Shown here piece after piece: positions 23,770 to 36,666 of a DNA stretch of 64,000 nt (position 1 is its first letter; the number at the start of each line of letters is the position of its first letter). Made by a program: the position numbers and the translations under genes. Origin of the DNA: Tupaia tana (taxonomy: Eukaryota > Chordata > Mammalia > Scandentia > Tupaiidae); NCBI GenBank assembly GCA_026018925.1, contig JAKSZU010000012.1, forward strand, positions 25,471,814 through 25,535,813. The letters run 5' to 3'. A model generated the notes under the pieces. It was not told the origin of the DNA. It ran no database searches and saw only the letters and a list, made by a program, of their open reading frames with translations.

Positions 23770-25500
23770 AGTAAGAGCTGCCATGTTTTGGAGGATTCCA
23801 TTTCCAGGCATTGTGTCTCAACAACAAAGCTTAGACCCTAGGTGGGACCTCCTTTCTTCCCCAGCCCTTCTACTTTCTCTTTAAAATGCTATTTAATTAA
23901 TTAGTTAATTATTTTAAAATTTACATTTAATCACTGTACCTACCCTCTCCTAGAGAAAACTCAAAGAAAGAGACTTTTTTCTATTAAGTGTTTCTTGTTT
24001 CCCACTAGTCAGACCTGACCAACCAGAGTGTGTGGTCACTCAAGACTTTGGCTGGAGATGTCTGTGAGAGGAACCAGAGGAGTGGCCCAAGGTTCACTCC
24101 TGCCTGTTCCCTGTGATTATTCCCTTTTTCTGGTTTGTCCTCATATCACTCAATGTTTCTGAAGTTCTGCTGTGAAATCTGCTTTCTTGGTAGGTTTGAG
24201 GGATAAGTTTTCCAGGATGGCTGTTCTCTTCTTGTTTCATGGAAGTTGATACCCAAGGACTCTCCTACAGGGATGAGGATACTAGAGCTGGGGCTTGCTT
24301 GCTAAGGGATCAAGCCTGCAGAGAGATTGATTTCGTATCTGTTCTTCTACTGGGTTGTCAGAAAAGTTATAACGTCTTTTTCTATGCAAAAATGCATCAT
24401 GAATTTTCCAATCACCCAATACTTTGAGCCCTGGGAAGAGTCCTGAGTGACACCACATTGTTTCCAACAAGTTCATTCATTGCTAGTCCTGACCAAACCC
24501 TCTGGGAGGTCAGAGTCAGGTGTGGTGGAGTGGGCTTTGTGGTCAGTCAGACCTGGGTCTAAATCTCGGCTCCATCACCTTCTAATACTCTCTTTTAGCA
24601 GGCCCTGAGCTTCCCTGCAGACCCAGAGTTCTGTCCCTTTCAGTTGTGAGTGACTGTCTGCAGAGGACCCTGTTTCCTGGTGCTGTTGTTTCCTCCTGGT
24701 TTTGATGCAATCTCAAGTCTAACCCTTCTTAGGCTATGTGCCTGGCACAATGATAAGCACTTTATGAACATTGTCTTATTTAATTTTCAAAATGGCAGCA
24801 TGAGGTTTATTTAATTATTTGCATTTTATAGCTGAGACTGAAACTTGTTGGAATAACTGACACAAAAATCACGCAACTTTTACAAGGCAAGGTCAGAGCT
24901 AGAACCCAGGTCTTCAGAGCTTGAAAGAAGGCAACACGGTATAACAGAAAAAAGAAAAAAAAAAAAAGAAGTTTTGGGGTCAGATATCTGAGCTCAGTTC
25001 TGGGCTTTGTTTTGCTGCAGGACTTCAGCTAACCCCCTTAAACTTTCTCAGCTTCACTTTCCTTACCAGTTAAATGAAGAGAAATGATCTATAGAAGTGT
25101 TCTGAGAATGCAGTGAATCAGTCTGCATAAAATGCCTGTCATTTTTCATAGGCTTGCGATAGCACCAAGAAGCATCGGGTTTCACCACCACCCCATCCAT
25201 CATGCCACAAGGCTCAGTCATCTTCCCGTTACATCATGCCGTTCCCAGCCCAACGGGGAAATCAGGCAGGAACACAAATAACTGTGATGGACGAGAGAAG
25301 GCAATAGGTACTGTGTGAACATATGAGCTTTTCTAGAGTGGCCAAGCACCATTTCATGGGGACAATGATATTAAATCTGGATTTATCAATGTATCAGATT
25401 TCAAGAAATAGAAAATAGATGGAAAGAGCCCAAAGTTCCATGTCTGGTAACTGGACAGGGCATAAAGTGGGGTGGTGGAGGTGTGAGTACTCGGTGGACT
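23770..25500. other. SINE-free intergenic block with MIR copies
   Basis: MIR-like text at about 24535-24680, 24730-24925 and 25000-25150 (for example AATTTTCAAAATGGCAGCAT). It contains MITE copy 2 and a short A-rich run at 24950. Confidence 0.6.
24350..24419. mobile_element. Mariner-like MITE, copy 2
   Basis: 70-base copy with TA at 24348-24349 and again at 24420-24421. Ends CTGGGTTGTCAGAAAAG and, reversed, TTGGGTGATTGGAAAATTC. It has a small internal deletion relative to copy 1. Confidence 0.85.
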
Positions 25501-25626
25501 AAAGGGCTGCCATGTAGGATGTGGTGTTACTCACGCCTGCGTGCTGGGTTCTAGGGTGGAGGAGTATAGGCTACAGGCTGGGCTTGAAGGGGCTAGACCC
25601 AGGGGCCCTTCCTTCACCCAGCTCCT

Positions 25627-25645
25627 CGCTGCCACCTGCTGGTCA
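25627..25645 (-). promoter_or_regulatory. Candidate CTCF site
   Basis: Minus strand TGACCAGCAGGTGGCAGCG agrees with the 19-base CTCF core at 18 positions by eye. It is in unique sequence 2 kb downstream of CCKBR. Confidence 0.6.
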
Positions 25646-27540
25646 TCAGGAGCCCAGTCCTGCTGGAGGGGCTAACAGTGGGGCAGCCTTTAGCATCCCT
25701 TTAGCAGGGACAGTGGGGAGCACGGAGTAGCCTACAGTGAAGGCTGTCCTACCCCACAGAGAACTGGCATGATAGACGAAGGCGCAATATCTCTCTTCAG
25801 CTCCTCAGACCAGCTGGGATTCTATTTTTAACCAGCGCTGTCGTAGCTTGACAGCTTGGAACGCCTTCTCCCTCCTTTTATTCCTTCCTACTGCCTCTTG
25901 CAGCCCAGAACCCTGGAGAAAGGATGGATGGGAGCAACCCCAGCACTGGCAAACAGCAGACTCATCCCCCCTCTCTCCTTCACTCCATTCGGCCTTTCTT
26001 CAGGGTAGTTAGTGAGTACATTTTCAAGGCATAATGGCCATGAAGCTGACAAGGCTTACATTTAAGGGCTCCTCGCTTGCGCAGGCCCATTCCAGGGCCT
26101 GAGTCAGAGTCCTAGCAATTTTGTAGGACTAGCCTATCATTTTTCTTTTGAAAGGGCACTCGATTTTATAAACTTCAAGCCTCACAAAACTTGGATCTGC
26201 CCTCATGAGTATAGCTTCTTTCACATCTCCAGTTCAGTGTCAACTTTAAGATGGTTATTTCTGTTGCTCTAATTTATTATACATCCTTGGGCACCTTTGG
26301 TCTGTTTCCCCCACTTTTGTTACAAGATGAAGTGTCAAGAAGCCCTTTCCCCAACTTGCTATGCCTCTGGTTACCCATGTGCCTCTCGGTGAGGTCATTG
26401 TTCCTGTTCTTCCTCATCACTTTGTCATGATGTGTATACAGAGGTGACGCCATAGTTTCTGACTCTCTGGAGCTAGACCAGTGTTGTCAAAAGGGAGGAT
26501 GAGTTCTCAGAGTCCCATTGAGGTGCAACCTGTCTGCCTTCCACCCTGGGCTTCTTTATTGTGGCCGGTAAGGAAGCTTCTGTTAGGCAGAATCTTGGTC
26601 AAGTTCTGACACTGGGGGAGAGTGGTTGTGAAGTAAAAAGGCCCTAATCTCTTTAATGAAATTCTGCATCCCTGTCATAATCTGGTCCCCGATGTTTCAA
26701 ACACTCATAAATAAATGGGGTTTTATTATACAGACTTTTCTTTTTAATCTTTTCACTCCTAATTTAATGAGCACCCATTAATATAGTACCTTAACAATGG
26801 TACCTCTTTGGGAGAATGTGCTCAGGAATCATGATGTGTCATGGCTATCCCATTTGTCACCCCACTGGGATGTAGACAGGTCCAGGATGACAACCCAAGG
26901 GCAATGCCAACAGCCTCAGCTCACCTCAGGCCAGGGTCATCACCAGGGAGGGCAGCAGTGAGAAGGACCTGCCAGGAGGACTCTTCAGACTTGCTTCCTC
27001 ACTTGCCCCAAAAAACTCCAGAAAGGAAGTCCAGGAGGAAGCCAGGCCATTTATTATTTCTTGAAAAGGTCAGGTGGAGAAGGGGGCAGGGCCACAGTCC
27101 TTTACTGGAAAGTGACAAAGGGAATTTTCAATGCCAAACAGCCTGTTGGTCAGGGGGTATGAGATTGGGCCTGTTGGTATTTTCAGTGCCAGATGAGAAA
27201 GGGCTTATGAAGTCAAACTGGGGACAGCCTGGAGTATCCTAGGAGTCTGTCCTGTGCCAGGCTCCATGGATCCCAAGAGAGCCAGTACCTTAGTATATGT
27301 GTGTGAGGGGAGGCGGGCTGTGTCAGAGGCCCCACTGTGTAGGAATAGTTTAGCTGTTAGGAATGCTGTGTCTGAGGTCAGCCCAAGCGTTTCCCGGTTG
27401 GGCTCAGCCCCCTATTGCAAGAGCCCTGCTCCATTCCGAGTGGGCTCTGTTCACCCTTCCTTTGTGCCAGGTAAGCTGCTTTTCTCCCTGCACTGGGGTT
27501 AGTCTGTGCTTGTGGTGCCAGTCTCTGGTGTGAGTTGTGG
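25646..27540. other. Region downstream of CCKBR, no gene seen
   Basis: Unique sequence, no SINE. The open frame at 26841-27242 is not recognised. Confidence 0.5.
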
Positions 27541-27546
27541 TCTGTA

Positions 27547-27552
27547 TTTATT
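27547..27552 (-). terminator. CCKBR: Candidate CCKBR polyadenylation signal
   Basis: AATAAA on the minus strand, 69 bases past the stop codon. The following bases are CA-rich rather than GU-rich, so cleavage here is unproven. Other AATAAA hexamers lie at 27050-27055 and 26555-26560 and would give a longer 3' UTR. Confidence 0.35.
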
Positions 27553-27620
27553 GTGTCTTGATGGGTCTGTGCTTGTAGGGAATGGTGGGTCCTGCCTCAG
27601 CTCCCACACGCCTTCGGCAC

Positions 27621-28159
27621 TCAGCCAGGCCCCAGCGTGCTGATGGTGGTGTAGCTCAGCCTGGACAGAGAAGCAATGGATGGGGTGGGAGGGTCCTCGT
27701 CTGGAAGAGGCCTGGGGCGAGCTCGCGGAGGCCGAGGGCAGCAGCGGGCACATGTGTCCAGGGAGGCCTGGCGAAAGCGGCGGTGCATGAAGCAGTAGAC
27801 CAGCGGGTTGACGCAGGCCGAGGCGTAGCTCAGCAAGTGAATGAAGGAGATCGGCGCCCCCGAGAGCACGCGATGTGCACCCTTGCCGTCAAAGGCGCGC
27901 CACGTGTTGGCACTGAACACCGGCAGCCAACACAGGAAAAAAAGCACAACGATCACCAAGAGCATTCGCACCACGCGCTTCTTGGCCAGCAGCTTGGCCT
28001 GGGTGGGTCTGGGGCCAGGTGCTACCCCAGGAGTGGCTGCTGTCAGCACTGACAGCTCCAGGGCGGGCCGGGAACGTGGAAGTTGCACGTAGCAGCCGTC
28101 ACTGTCCTCGCCAGCCAGGCCCGACTCTGTCCTGCAGCGTCCGTTCTGGTGGACAGAAC
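27621..28159 (-). CDS. CCKBR: CCKBR coding exon 5 (terminal)
   Basis: 539 bases including TGA, residues 274-452: the rest of the third loop, TM6 (FFLCWLPVFSANTW), TM7 (ASACVNPLVYCF) and the cytoplasmic tail with a CARCC cluster and a serine/threonine-rich end. Acceptor ctcag|GTTCTG. My memory of the human protein has tyrosine where this one has F355. Confidence 0.96.
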
Positions 28160-31100
28160 CTGAGTACAGAGGGAGAGTGATCAGAGCGGAAGGCGGAGCC
28201 CTTCTAGCCCCCAGCTCAACCTGCACCTGACCCCGCCAGCAGGAACCTCCTCACTCTGGCTGCTGTCTCATCCTCCCTAGCCCCGCCCTCTTTCCAAAAG
28301 CTCCACCCCTCTCGAATTCCGCTGACCTGGTCCAGCTCCATTGGACATCCCTCCATGGCTCCGGACTCTGCTTTGGCTCTCGCGGTCACTGTCACAGTCA
28401 AAACGAAGCCCTAAATAGAGCTCGCGGGAGATAAGTCCGTATGCCACGGCCATAACTACACCTGGGACGAAGAACAGGAGCAGGAGCAGCAGTACCGACC
28501 TGGAGACAGAATAGAGGCTGTCAGTGGGTCTCGCTCTATCCTGCTGTAGTCGCAGACAGAGGAAGGGTTGAGGGTTGGTGTTTCCAGGACTGTGGAAGGA
28601 GTAGGACCTGGGGGGTGCTACCGGGAGGAGCGAGAACCGGGGAGGGGGGCACCAGTTGGGATCCCAGAGTGGTGGGTGCGTAATGGAACTTGGTGAGGTA
28701 ATTCTTGGAGCCTCTGGAGAACTGCTCTGGGCACTGGTCTTAAGCATCTGCTGAAGATGCGGAAGGCAGTTCTTTGGAACAGGTCGTAGGCATCCTTACC
28801 AGGTCTGGTGGACCTGCGCATTGGGCCAGCGATGCACGCACTGCAGCACACGGGGCCCTACAGGCTTCAGGGTGGTGTACACAGGGTAGGGCACCATGAG
28901 CAGTCCGGACAGCAGCCACGTAGCTACAATCACACGAGCCGCGTGAGAGCGTGTCTGCCACACACGCGCTTGCAGTGGGCGGCAGATGGCGCTGTACCGC
29001 TCCAGGGCGATGGCTACCAGGCTTAGCGTGGACACACTCACAGACACTCCTGAGCAAGGGAAGAGGAAGGAGTCACCCAGTAAACTTGCACTACACACCC
29101 GATGTGACTTCCTACTCCCTTTCCCCCATGGACAAAGACCATTACATCCAGACTTTAGGAGCGGAGAGGGGCAAAGGGGGCGGAGTGTTGTCTCACCCAC
29201 CCATGAGGTAGGAAACGGCCTTGCAGATGACAGTGCCGAAGATGAACGTGCCCATGAGATTGGGCAGCAGAGTGAAGGGCATGCAAGCCACAGCCAGCAG
29301 GAGGTCGCTGACTGCCAGTGAGAGCAGGAAAGCGTTGGTGACGGTCCTCAACCGGCGACTCAGTCCCAGGACCACGATGATCAGCACATTTCCTCCAACG
29401 CTCATCAGAAAGATCACTGCGTAAAGGGTGACTCTAATGGCCAGCTCCAATTCTGGGCAGGAAAAGAAAGAGGCTGCTGCAGGAGGTCTGCCCTCACTTG
29501 TCCAGACCCTGATCCCACTTATCCCCAACACTCTCTATGCATCCAGATCCGGCAGCTCCCAAGAACAACCTCCCCCCAGTCTAGGACCTACTCAATAAGC
29601 TGGGAACTTGAGTCCTTTACCCTTCTAGCCCCTTGAGGTTTGGTTAAATCGACTAAACTCTAATGTAAAGTTCTCTGTTGAAAGGAAAAGTTCTGTAATT
29701 TTTGCTTTATTAAAAAAAGAAAAAGCCTGTCTCTTCTCAAGGTTTGTCTCAAATCCTTCCTTCACTTTGCCGTCTTGAAAGGACTGTATTTGTGTCTTCT
29801 AAGTAACTTCTTTTTTATTTTATTTTATTTTTTTGAGAGAGAGATTTTTGCTATAGGGTGTTTGTGCTCACTAGAGAGAGAGAGAGAGACAGAGAGACAG
29901 AAAGCAAGAAATCACTTTGGAGGTGGGGGGATGGTCACACTGCAATCCATTCTCCTCTCCTCCATTCTCCACTCAGGTTCTTGGGCACTCGTGCACACGC
30001 ACCCGGCATGAGTTTTAGGTTGCTGGGTCTGGGACTCAAGCAGCGGTCGACTACATGGGAGTCCAGTGACATACCCATTACACCATATGCTGGTCCCCCA
30101 AGTAACTTCTTTTTACAGTCCGATGCTTCATCCCTCATCATTGTTTTGATCCTTCCCTGCAAGGTCAGTAATCTTGAGCTGCTGAGGCCTAAGGTCCCTT
30201 CTAAGTTGATCTATTTGGCCCTTCTGTAGTATTTGACAACACGGGTGATTCTCCATTACCTTTTGAACCATGTCAGACCATGTCCTAATTCTCTAAGAAT
30301 CAAAAACAGACACCAAAACCCAACACCAAACTCTTCACTTACTGTCTCCTCTCTGCAATACCTTAACAGTTAACAACATCCCCCGAGAACTGCCCTCTTC
30401 CCTCACCTCTGTGCACTGCACCCACTGAAGGCACTGATGACTCAGTTTCTTGCATGCATCATCATGTACACTCGTGACTCTCTCTCTTCTCAAGTTGATT
30501 TCTCAGCCTCAAACACCACCACCACCACCACCACCACACACATGCACACACACACTTCCATCTTCCATTACAAACGTGTTTTCTGTATCTGGTGAATTGC
30601 TATTCATCCCTTGCCCATCAAAACTCAGACTGACTGCCACCTCTTCTGTAAGGCTTGCTTGAACATCTCATTTGGTATTAACCTCCCCCTTCTCTAACCT
30701 ATGTATGTTCCTTACACATCTATTATAACCCTTTTTATTTTCTGTCTTGAATTTTCATTTGTATTATCTCCAAACATTCATTCTCACAGAAGCATTTACA
30801 GAAAACTCCCTTTGTGCCAGGCACTGGGGAGAAAGAAATGAATATGGTAAACTCTCTGCCATCTGAGAGCTCGTAGTGTAGTGGGGAACTCAGATACGTA
30901 AGTTGGTATTTTCCACAAAGTGTAATAAGCAGTGAGGCTGAGAGCTGTACAGGGTATTGCGGGGGCTCACAGGAGGGACGCCTCATGCTGCTGGGTGAGA
31001 CAGAAGGGCTGGGAGGCTGACCTCATTCATTTGTGCCATTGCCTGTAAGAAGACAGACATCCATATCACAGCCAAGCAGGTCTAGACACAGCTGAATTGA

Positions 31101-34100
31101 ACTGAACTGGACTGAGTCGCTCTCATCCATGGCTTCAGTATGAGGGACACTGGAGCTTGAAGGAAAAGAGGGCAAAGGACAGAGCCTCCCAGATTGGGGG
31201 AAGGGCCCAGAGCTGCAGTCCTCTCTTCTATAGCCCTCTGCCTTGACTGACTCTTGTCTAAGCCCCCATATTGAACTGTTTTCTCATAACAATAATTAAC
31301 CTATTTAGAAGCTGTTGCAGGCATCGGGTAAGTGCTATTTATAAGGAATCCCCAAACGGAACTCACCAGTAGCATTACTGTGCAGGACTGCACAGTTGGC
31401 AGGGGGCTGAATCCAAACAGAAGCCAAATCTCTGGATTGCCAAATTGCTTTGTCTCCTCCTACCCCCTTGCCATTCTTCCATTCACCCGTCTGCCTCCTT
31501 CTTTAAATCAAAGCTAAGTCTAAGTGCCTCTTTCTTCTGTCCCTATACTCTCTCCTGGCATCTCTCAGTGTGTTATTATGCTTAATTCTCTGTCTTCTCC
31601 CCTAGATGGCGAACTTCCAAAGGACGGGGCAAGGGCCATCTCATTCTCAGCATACCCCTAGCTCTTGGCCTAATGTCTGGCTCACAGGAGGCAGTCAACA
31701 TACGTTAATGACTCTTAAATGAATCTGTCTTTCAAGGTAGAAATGCACTTAATTTCCCCTCCTCATCCATGCCTCACCACTGTCAAGGTACTTCAGGATT
31801 CCCTCACCTTTCTGCCTCTGTCTCTTTGGAGACACTTGTTGGAGGGTCCTTGCCAGGAGCAGTGTCAATAATATGTCAATGACAGGCTGTGATTTGAATG
31901 CATTACTTTGGTTATTATAAACAAGCCATCTGTGACTCACCTAGAAGCTGGGGCCCCTCTCTGTCAGGGAGGATTATGGAAGGCTTATGAGTGTCCAATT
32001 TGAAGTAGATGTGTGTGTATATATGCATATAGGGAGGTATAGGGGGAAATAAAAGACATTTAGAGAGAAATCTCTGTCAGAGAGGTCCTTCAGCTCAGAA
32101 AAAAAGAGCTGATGGTCTATCTTGCACTTTCTTTATTTCTTCTAAGCCTGCTGTCCCTCCTCACTCACCTCCTACATCATACCTCCTTAATCTTTCTGGC
32201 CTCTTCGTCTCTCTCAAGTATTCCTCTGGATGCTTGCAATGAATTACCACACCGATGCAATCACCATACCTCAAGTTGGTACAGCACTCTGAAGCGTGAA
32301 AGGCATTTTTCTCATTCATTCATCCAGCAGACGTGTCACATTTGTGTGCTCTTGAGCTTGGCTAATAGTGGTAATCAGCCAGAAAGATGAAGGTAGGTCC
32401 CTTACAAGTCTGCCTGAGGACTCCTAAAAATTAGAGGTCGAAGTCCCAGGAAAAATGACTAGTGAAGTGATTATACAGTGCTCTGTAGTTTCATTGGGTA
32501 TTCCTGGCTATTATTTTATTCTCAGTTACTGCTGTCTTTCTGGGTCTTTGCTGTAGAACAACTAGGAGGTATAAAAAAAACTCTTAAGTAAAAGCAATCT
32601 CAGAGCCAGGGGCTTGGGGAAATAGAGGGAGGGATGACTAGGTGGTGCACAGGGGATTTTTCAGGGCAGTGAGACTTTTCTGAGTGATACTATAATGGTG
32701 GACACATGTCATTACATGCTAGTCGAAACCCTTAGACGTGAACAACACAAAAAGTGAGCCCTAATATGTTTCACTAAGGTAATAAAAGAGTAAACTATGT
32801 GTGTGTGAGAGGTGGGGGGGACTCTGTCCTTCCTGCTTAATTTTTTTGTAAACCTAAAACTACTCTAAAAATAGCCATTAATTAAAAAAGGTCACACACA
32901 AAATAAATTAGAATTAAGAACTGCGTATGTATATCTGTGTGGTGGAATATGGGTGACTATAGTGGCTTTAGTGACAAAGAGCTTAAAGCAGGGTGGGAGA
33001 AGGGGAGATAGTACCTCCTGGGTACAACCATGTCTACCTTAGCATCAGTTCCTTGGGGATGAGAGGAGAGCAGAAATTAAAACAGAGAATCAGAAAACTT
33101 GGACAATTCGGTTCTTCTGGGGTCTAGAGAATCTTTGTTCATGCTACCTAGATGATAGCAGAGAAGTGGGGGCACAAAAATCCAGACAATGTGACATAAA
33201 ACAAAACTCTAAGAAAGGACTCTATAGAAGCTGTGGATACTTCAAGCTTTGCCTTCCACTGATGTGTTGGATCTGATGTGTCACCATGCACACAGACATT
33301 GAAATAATGCCTGTATCTCTATGGTGAGCACAGACAGCATCCAGCTGACTGTGGGTGATAACTGGGTGGATAGGGGACATTCGAGTGTCCCATCCAAATG
33401 GGTACTAACCAAGGGAATAGAGGTAATACAGGCTGTGCAGGTAGTATCAAAGTGGGCATATATGATGGATAAATGACTGTGAGTGATGTTAAAGTGAGTG
33501 TGGGTAACATCTATCTTTCTATGGGTAGTGTCGCAGTGAGCAAGTTTGCATGGACTGTGTCAGATTGGAGGGGGTAACATCCAAATTTCTATTGGTAACG
33601 CTGCAGTAAGCCTGGGTAACACATTCTTCTCTGAGAGTAATATCTGAGTGAGCGTGGCTAAGAATCTCCATAGGTAAATTCTGACAACTTGGGGAACATC
33701 TGATTGTGTTTGAGCAATGACATCCAGATAAGGGAGGCCGATCCTTGCACTCCTGCTCTGAATTACTTCACATCTCATTTTCTCAGAGACTCTTAATTTA
33801 TTGACTGTCCCCTTTCCCATCTGCATCTTCAAAATTCCCCTCTTGTGACCCATTCCTCATCAAAAGTGCTCTTACCTCTTTTACACACACACACACACAC
33901 ACACACACCTTTCTTCAACCCTCTATCATTTCTGTCACTATGCCATTTTCTTTTTCTTCCTATGAACTTTGTGGAAGTTTTGCCTGTGTTCCCTGGTTTA
34001 CTTATAAACTCCCCCACTGGACCAATTTTCAACCTGCTATAGTCAAGTTTCAATACCCTCAACTTCTCCATGGACTTCCCTGTTATTGAATCTATAGGAT

Positions 34101-34285
34101 GCTATTCTGTTCTTACTGACTTCTATCAGCATCACTTGACATCACTTACTCCACCCTACTTGAAAAGTTGCTTTTTCTTGCCTTCTTGAAGGTCCTGTAT
34201 CTCTGAAGGTTTTATCTGAATCTCCTTCATGGACTCTCCTTCCTTTGCCTGGCATTTTCAAAAAAGAATTATTTATTTTATTCAC

Positions 34286-34316
<31 letters not shown>

Positions 34317-36614
34317 TTGAACAGAGAGAGACAGGGACAGGAAGAGAAAGGGAAAGTGAGAAAGCAAGCTGCTGGATCTGGGACTCAAACCACAGTTGGT
34401 TATGTGGGAGTCCAGTGCCACAATCACTATGCCACCTGCCAGCCCCCCTCTGCCTGGCGTTTTTTGTTTGTTTTTGGAGAGGTTTCTGCTATAGGGTGCG
34501 TGCACTCACCAGAAAGAGAGAGACAGAAAGCGATAAATCACCCCCCAGGGAGGCTGGCCATGCCACAATCCCTTCTTCTCCATTCTCCTCTTGGGATCTT
34601 GGGCACGCACGAACATGCGCCTGTGCGAGTTTAAGCCACTGGGTCTGGGACTCGAACCATGGTCGACTACATGGGAGTCCAGCAACATAGCCATTACGCC
34701 AACTGCTGGTCCCTCTGCCTGGCTTTTAAATATTTGTCTTCTGTGGTGACTTGTACCAGGACCTTTGCTCTTCCCAATCTGTTATATAAAATCTTTGTAT
34801 TGATTTTATTTATTCCCATGGCTTCCATTACCTCTAGGTAAAGATCTTTCAAGTCTATATTTCTGACACTGAGTTCTCCCATAGGTTCCAGACTCCCTGA
34901 CTCAACAGCTTCCTAGGCAACCCCACCTGGGTATCCCACCAGCATTCAAGCCCACTGGGTTCCAAGCTGTATTTATATTCCCCTCTGAATGTAACTTTGT
35001 TATCCTTCTCTTTATTATCCTTCTCTTTACATAGCACTAACAGCCATTCAATTGGTCAAGCCAGAAGCCTAGATGTCACCCCTCTATCTCTTCCTCTGTC
35101 ACCATTTCTAAGTTGCCAATTCTATGTCCAGAAGTGGCTTTCAAATCCATCCACTTTTCCCCATCCTCACCTCAGTTTAAATTAGCATCACTTTTCGCCT
35201 GTACCAGTGTAATATAATAACCTTCTAAAGTATCCCCTGCCTTCCATTGCATGTCCTCCAACCCATTCTCTATACTATAGAACTAACCCTGGAAGTCTTA
35301 CAAAACTTTCCAGTAGTTCCCATTGCCCTCAGGATAAAAATCCACACTCCTAGTGCCAGTTCTATAAGGCTCCCCGTAAACCTTCTAGGATGGTCTCCAG
35401 CCTAAGTGTTTATTTTTCCGCCTCTTATGGTTTGTGCTTCAGCCACTCAGCAATGTCACATGGAACAGAGATGCCATGGATTTAAACTTGGGTTTTTTAT
35501 ATATCCTGCCCCTCGGGGATGTTTGCACCTCTTCTGACCCTTTATTTGGCTGGCTCTTCCTCATCTTTTTATTGCATTCATTATTAAATTCATGATAGAA
35601 CATGTGCGTGCACATGTGGGAGACAGAGATAGAGAAAAAGAGGAGTACCAAGAAAGCCAGCCCTCTTTCTCTTCGTTTTAATTTTAGTTTATGCCTCCCC
35701 TCCTCAGGGTGCCAACCTTAATTCCCAAGCTAGGCTAGGCCAGATGCTCCTCTTGTGTTCTTGCTATCAAGGCACTTCCACATTGTGCTGTGGTTCCCCT
35801 CTTACCTGTTTGTCTCCCCCACTACACTTCAAGCTCCATGAAGTAGGAAATGGGTTAGTTTTGTGCAACTCACATCCCGTGCCTACCTAGCACAATATCT
35901 AGCTCAATAAATATTTGCTGAATGAAAGAATTTAAGTGCGTGTGTGTAACAACTGGGCTGAGAAAGCATAGATTATTTCGTGGGGTAAATAAATACTTGG
36001 TCTACAATGTACTTTAGATTTCTCTCCTTAAGCTTAGAATAATTTCCTCCTGCTTAACATTGCTCCTGCTCCCCAAATCCCACTCTTTCTTTTTCTGCCT
36101 GCTGAGCTCTAACTTCAAGACCTTCACGAATTCCCCGGTTCCACCATCTGTGAAGTTCTCAGACCCCATCTTCTTTAGGTGCCCATGGTTCAGACCCTCT
36201 TGTGGACTTTCATGTTGTCGGTGGTTCCCCCCCATTGGCTTGTCTCTCCTCTGTACTCGTCTATAACTGACAGAGGTGCAGACTGGGTCTGGTTTGTCCT
36301 TGTAGCCCCAGTGCCTGACCTAGGGACCGCGAGAGCAGGTGTCAGTAAACACGGAAGGGAAGAGGGATGAAGAAGGGAGAAACCGTGTATTTTGAGATGA
36401 TCAAGACAGTGCAGATGTTTGCTGATGGGAAGAGTGACAATCATTTTACAAAGTGGGTGACTGGAAGCAGTCTGAAGGGAGGGTGGAGAGAGATGGTGAC
36501 ACAAAGGGACTGGGTGATGAGAGGGTCAGGCTCTAACATGGTGAGACCCAAGGAGAGGCCAGCTGAAAACGGGGCTTGGAAGGCATATGGAGACATTACT
36601 GAGAGAGAGACAGA

Positions 36615-36666
<52 letters not shown>

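Larger units (their letters stand above)
34030..35945 (+). mobile_element. Long L2 remnant, interrupted by SINEs
   Basis: Contains the L2 landmarks ATTGCCCTCAGGATAAAAAT (near 35325) and the 3' end CTCAATAAATATTTGCTGAA (near 35903). SINEs at 34262-34446, 34460-34713 and 35580-35662 are inserted. Confidence 0.8.

Noticed and set aside
27582..28092. Open frames of 83-156 codons opposite CCKBR exon 5
   Set aside because: Antisense shadows of a GC-rich conserved exon.
28976..28994. CTCF-like match inside CCKBR exon 3
   Set aside because: It misses the conserved A of the CCA core, and the sequence is constrained by coding, so it is not listed as a site.
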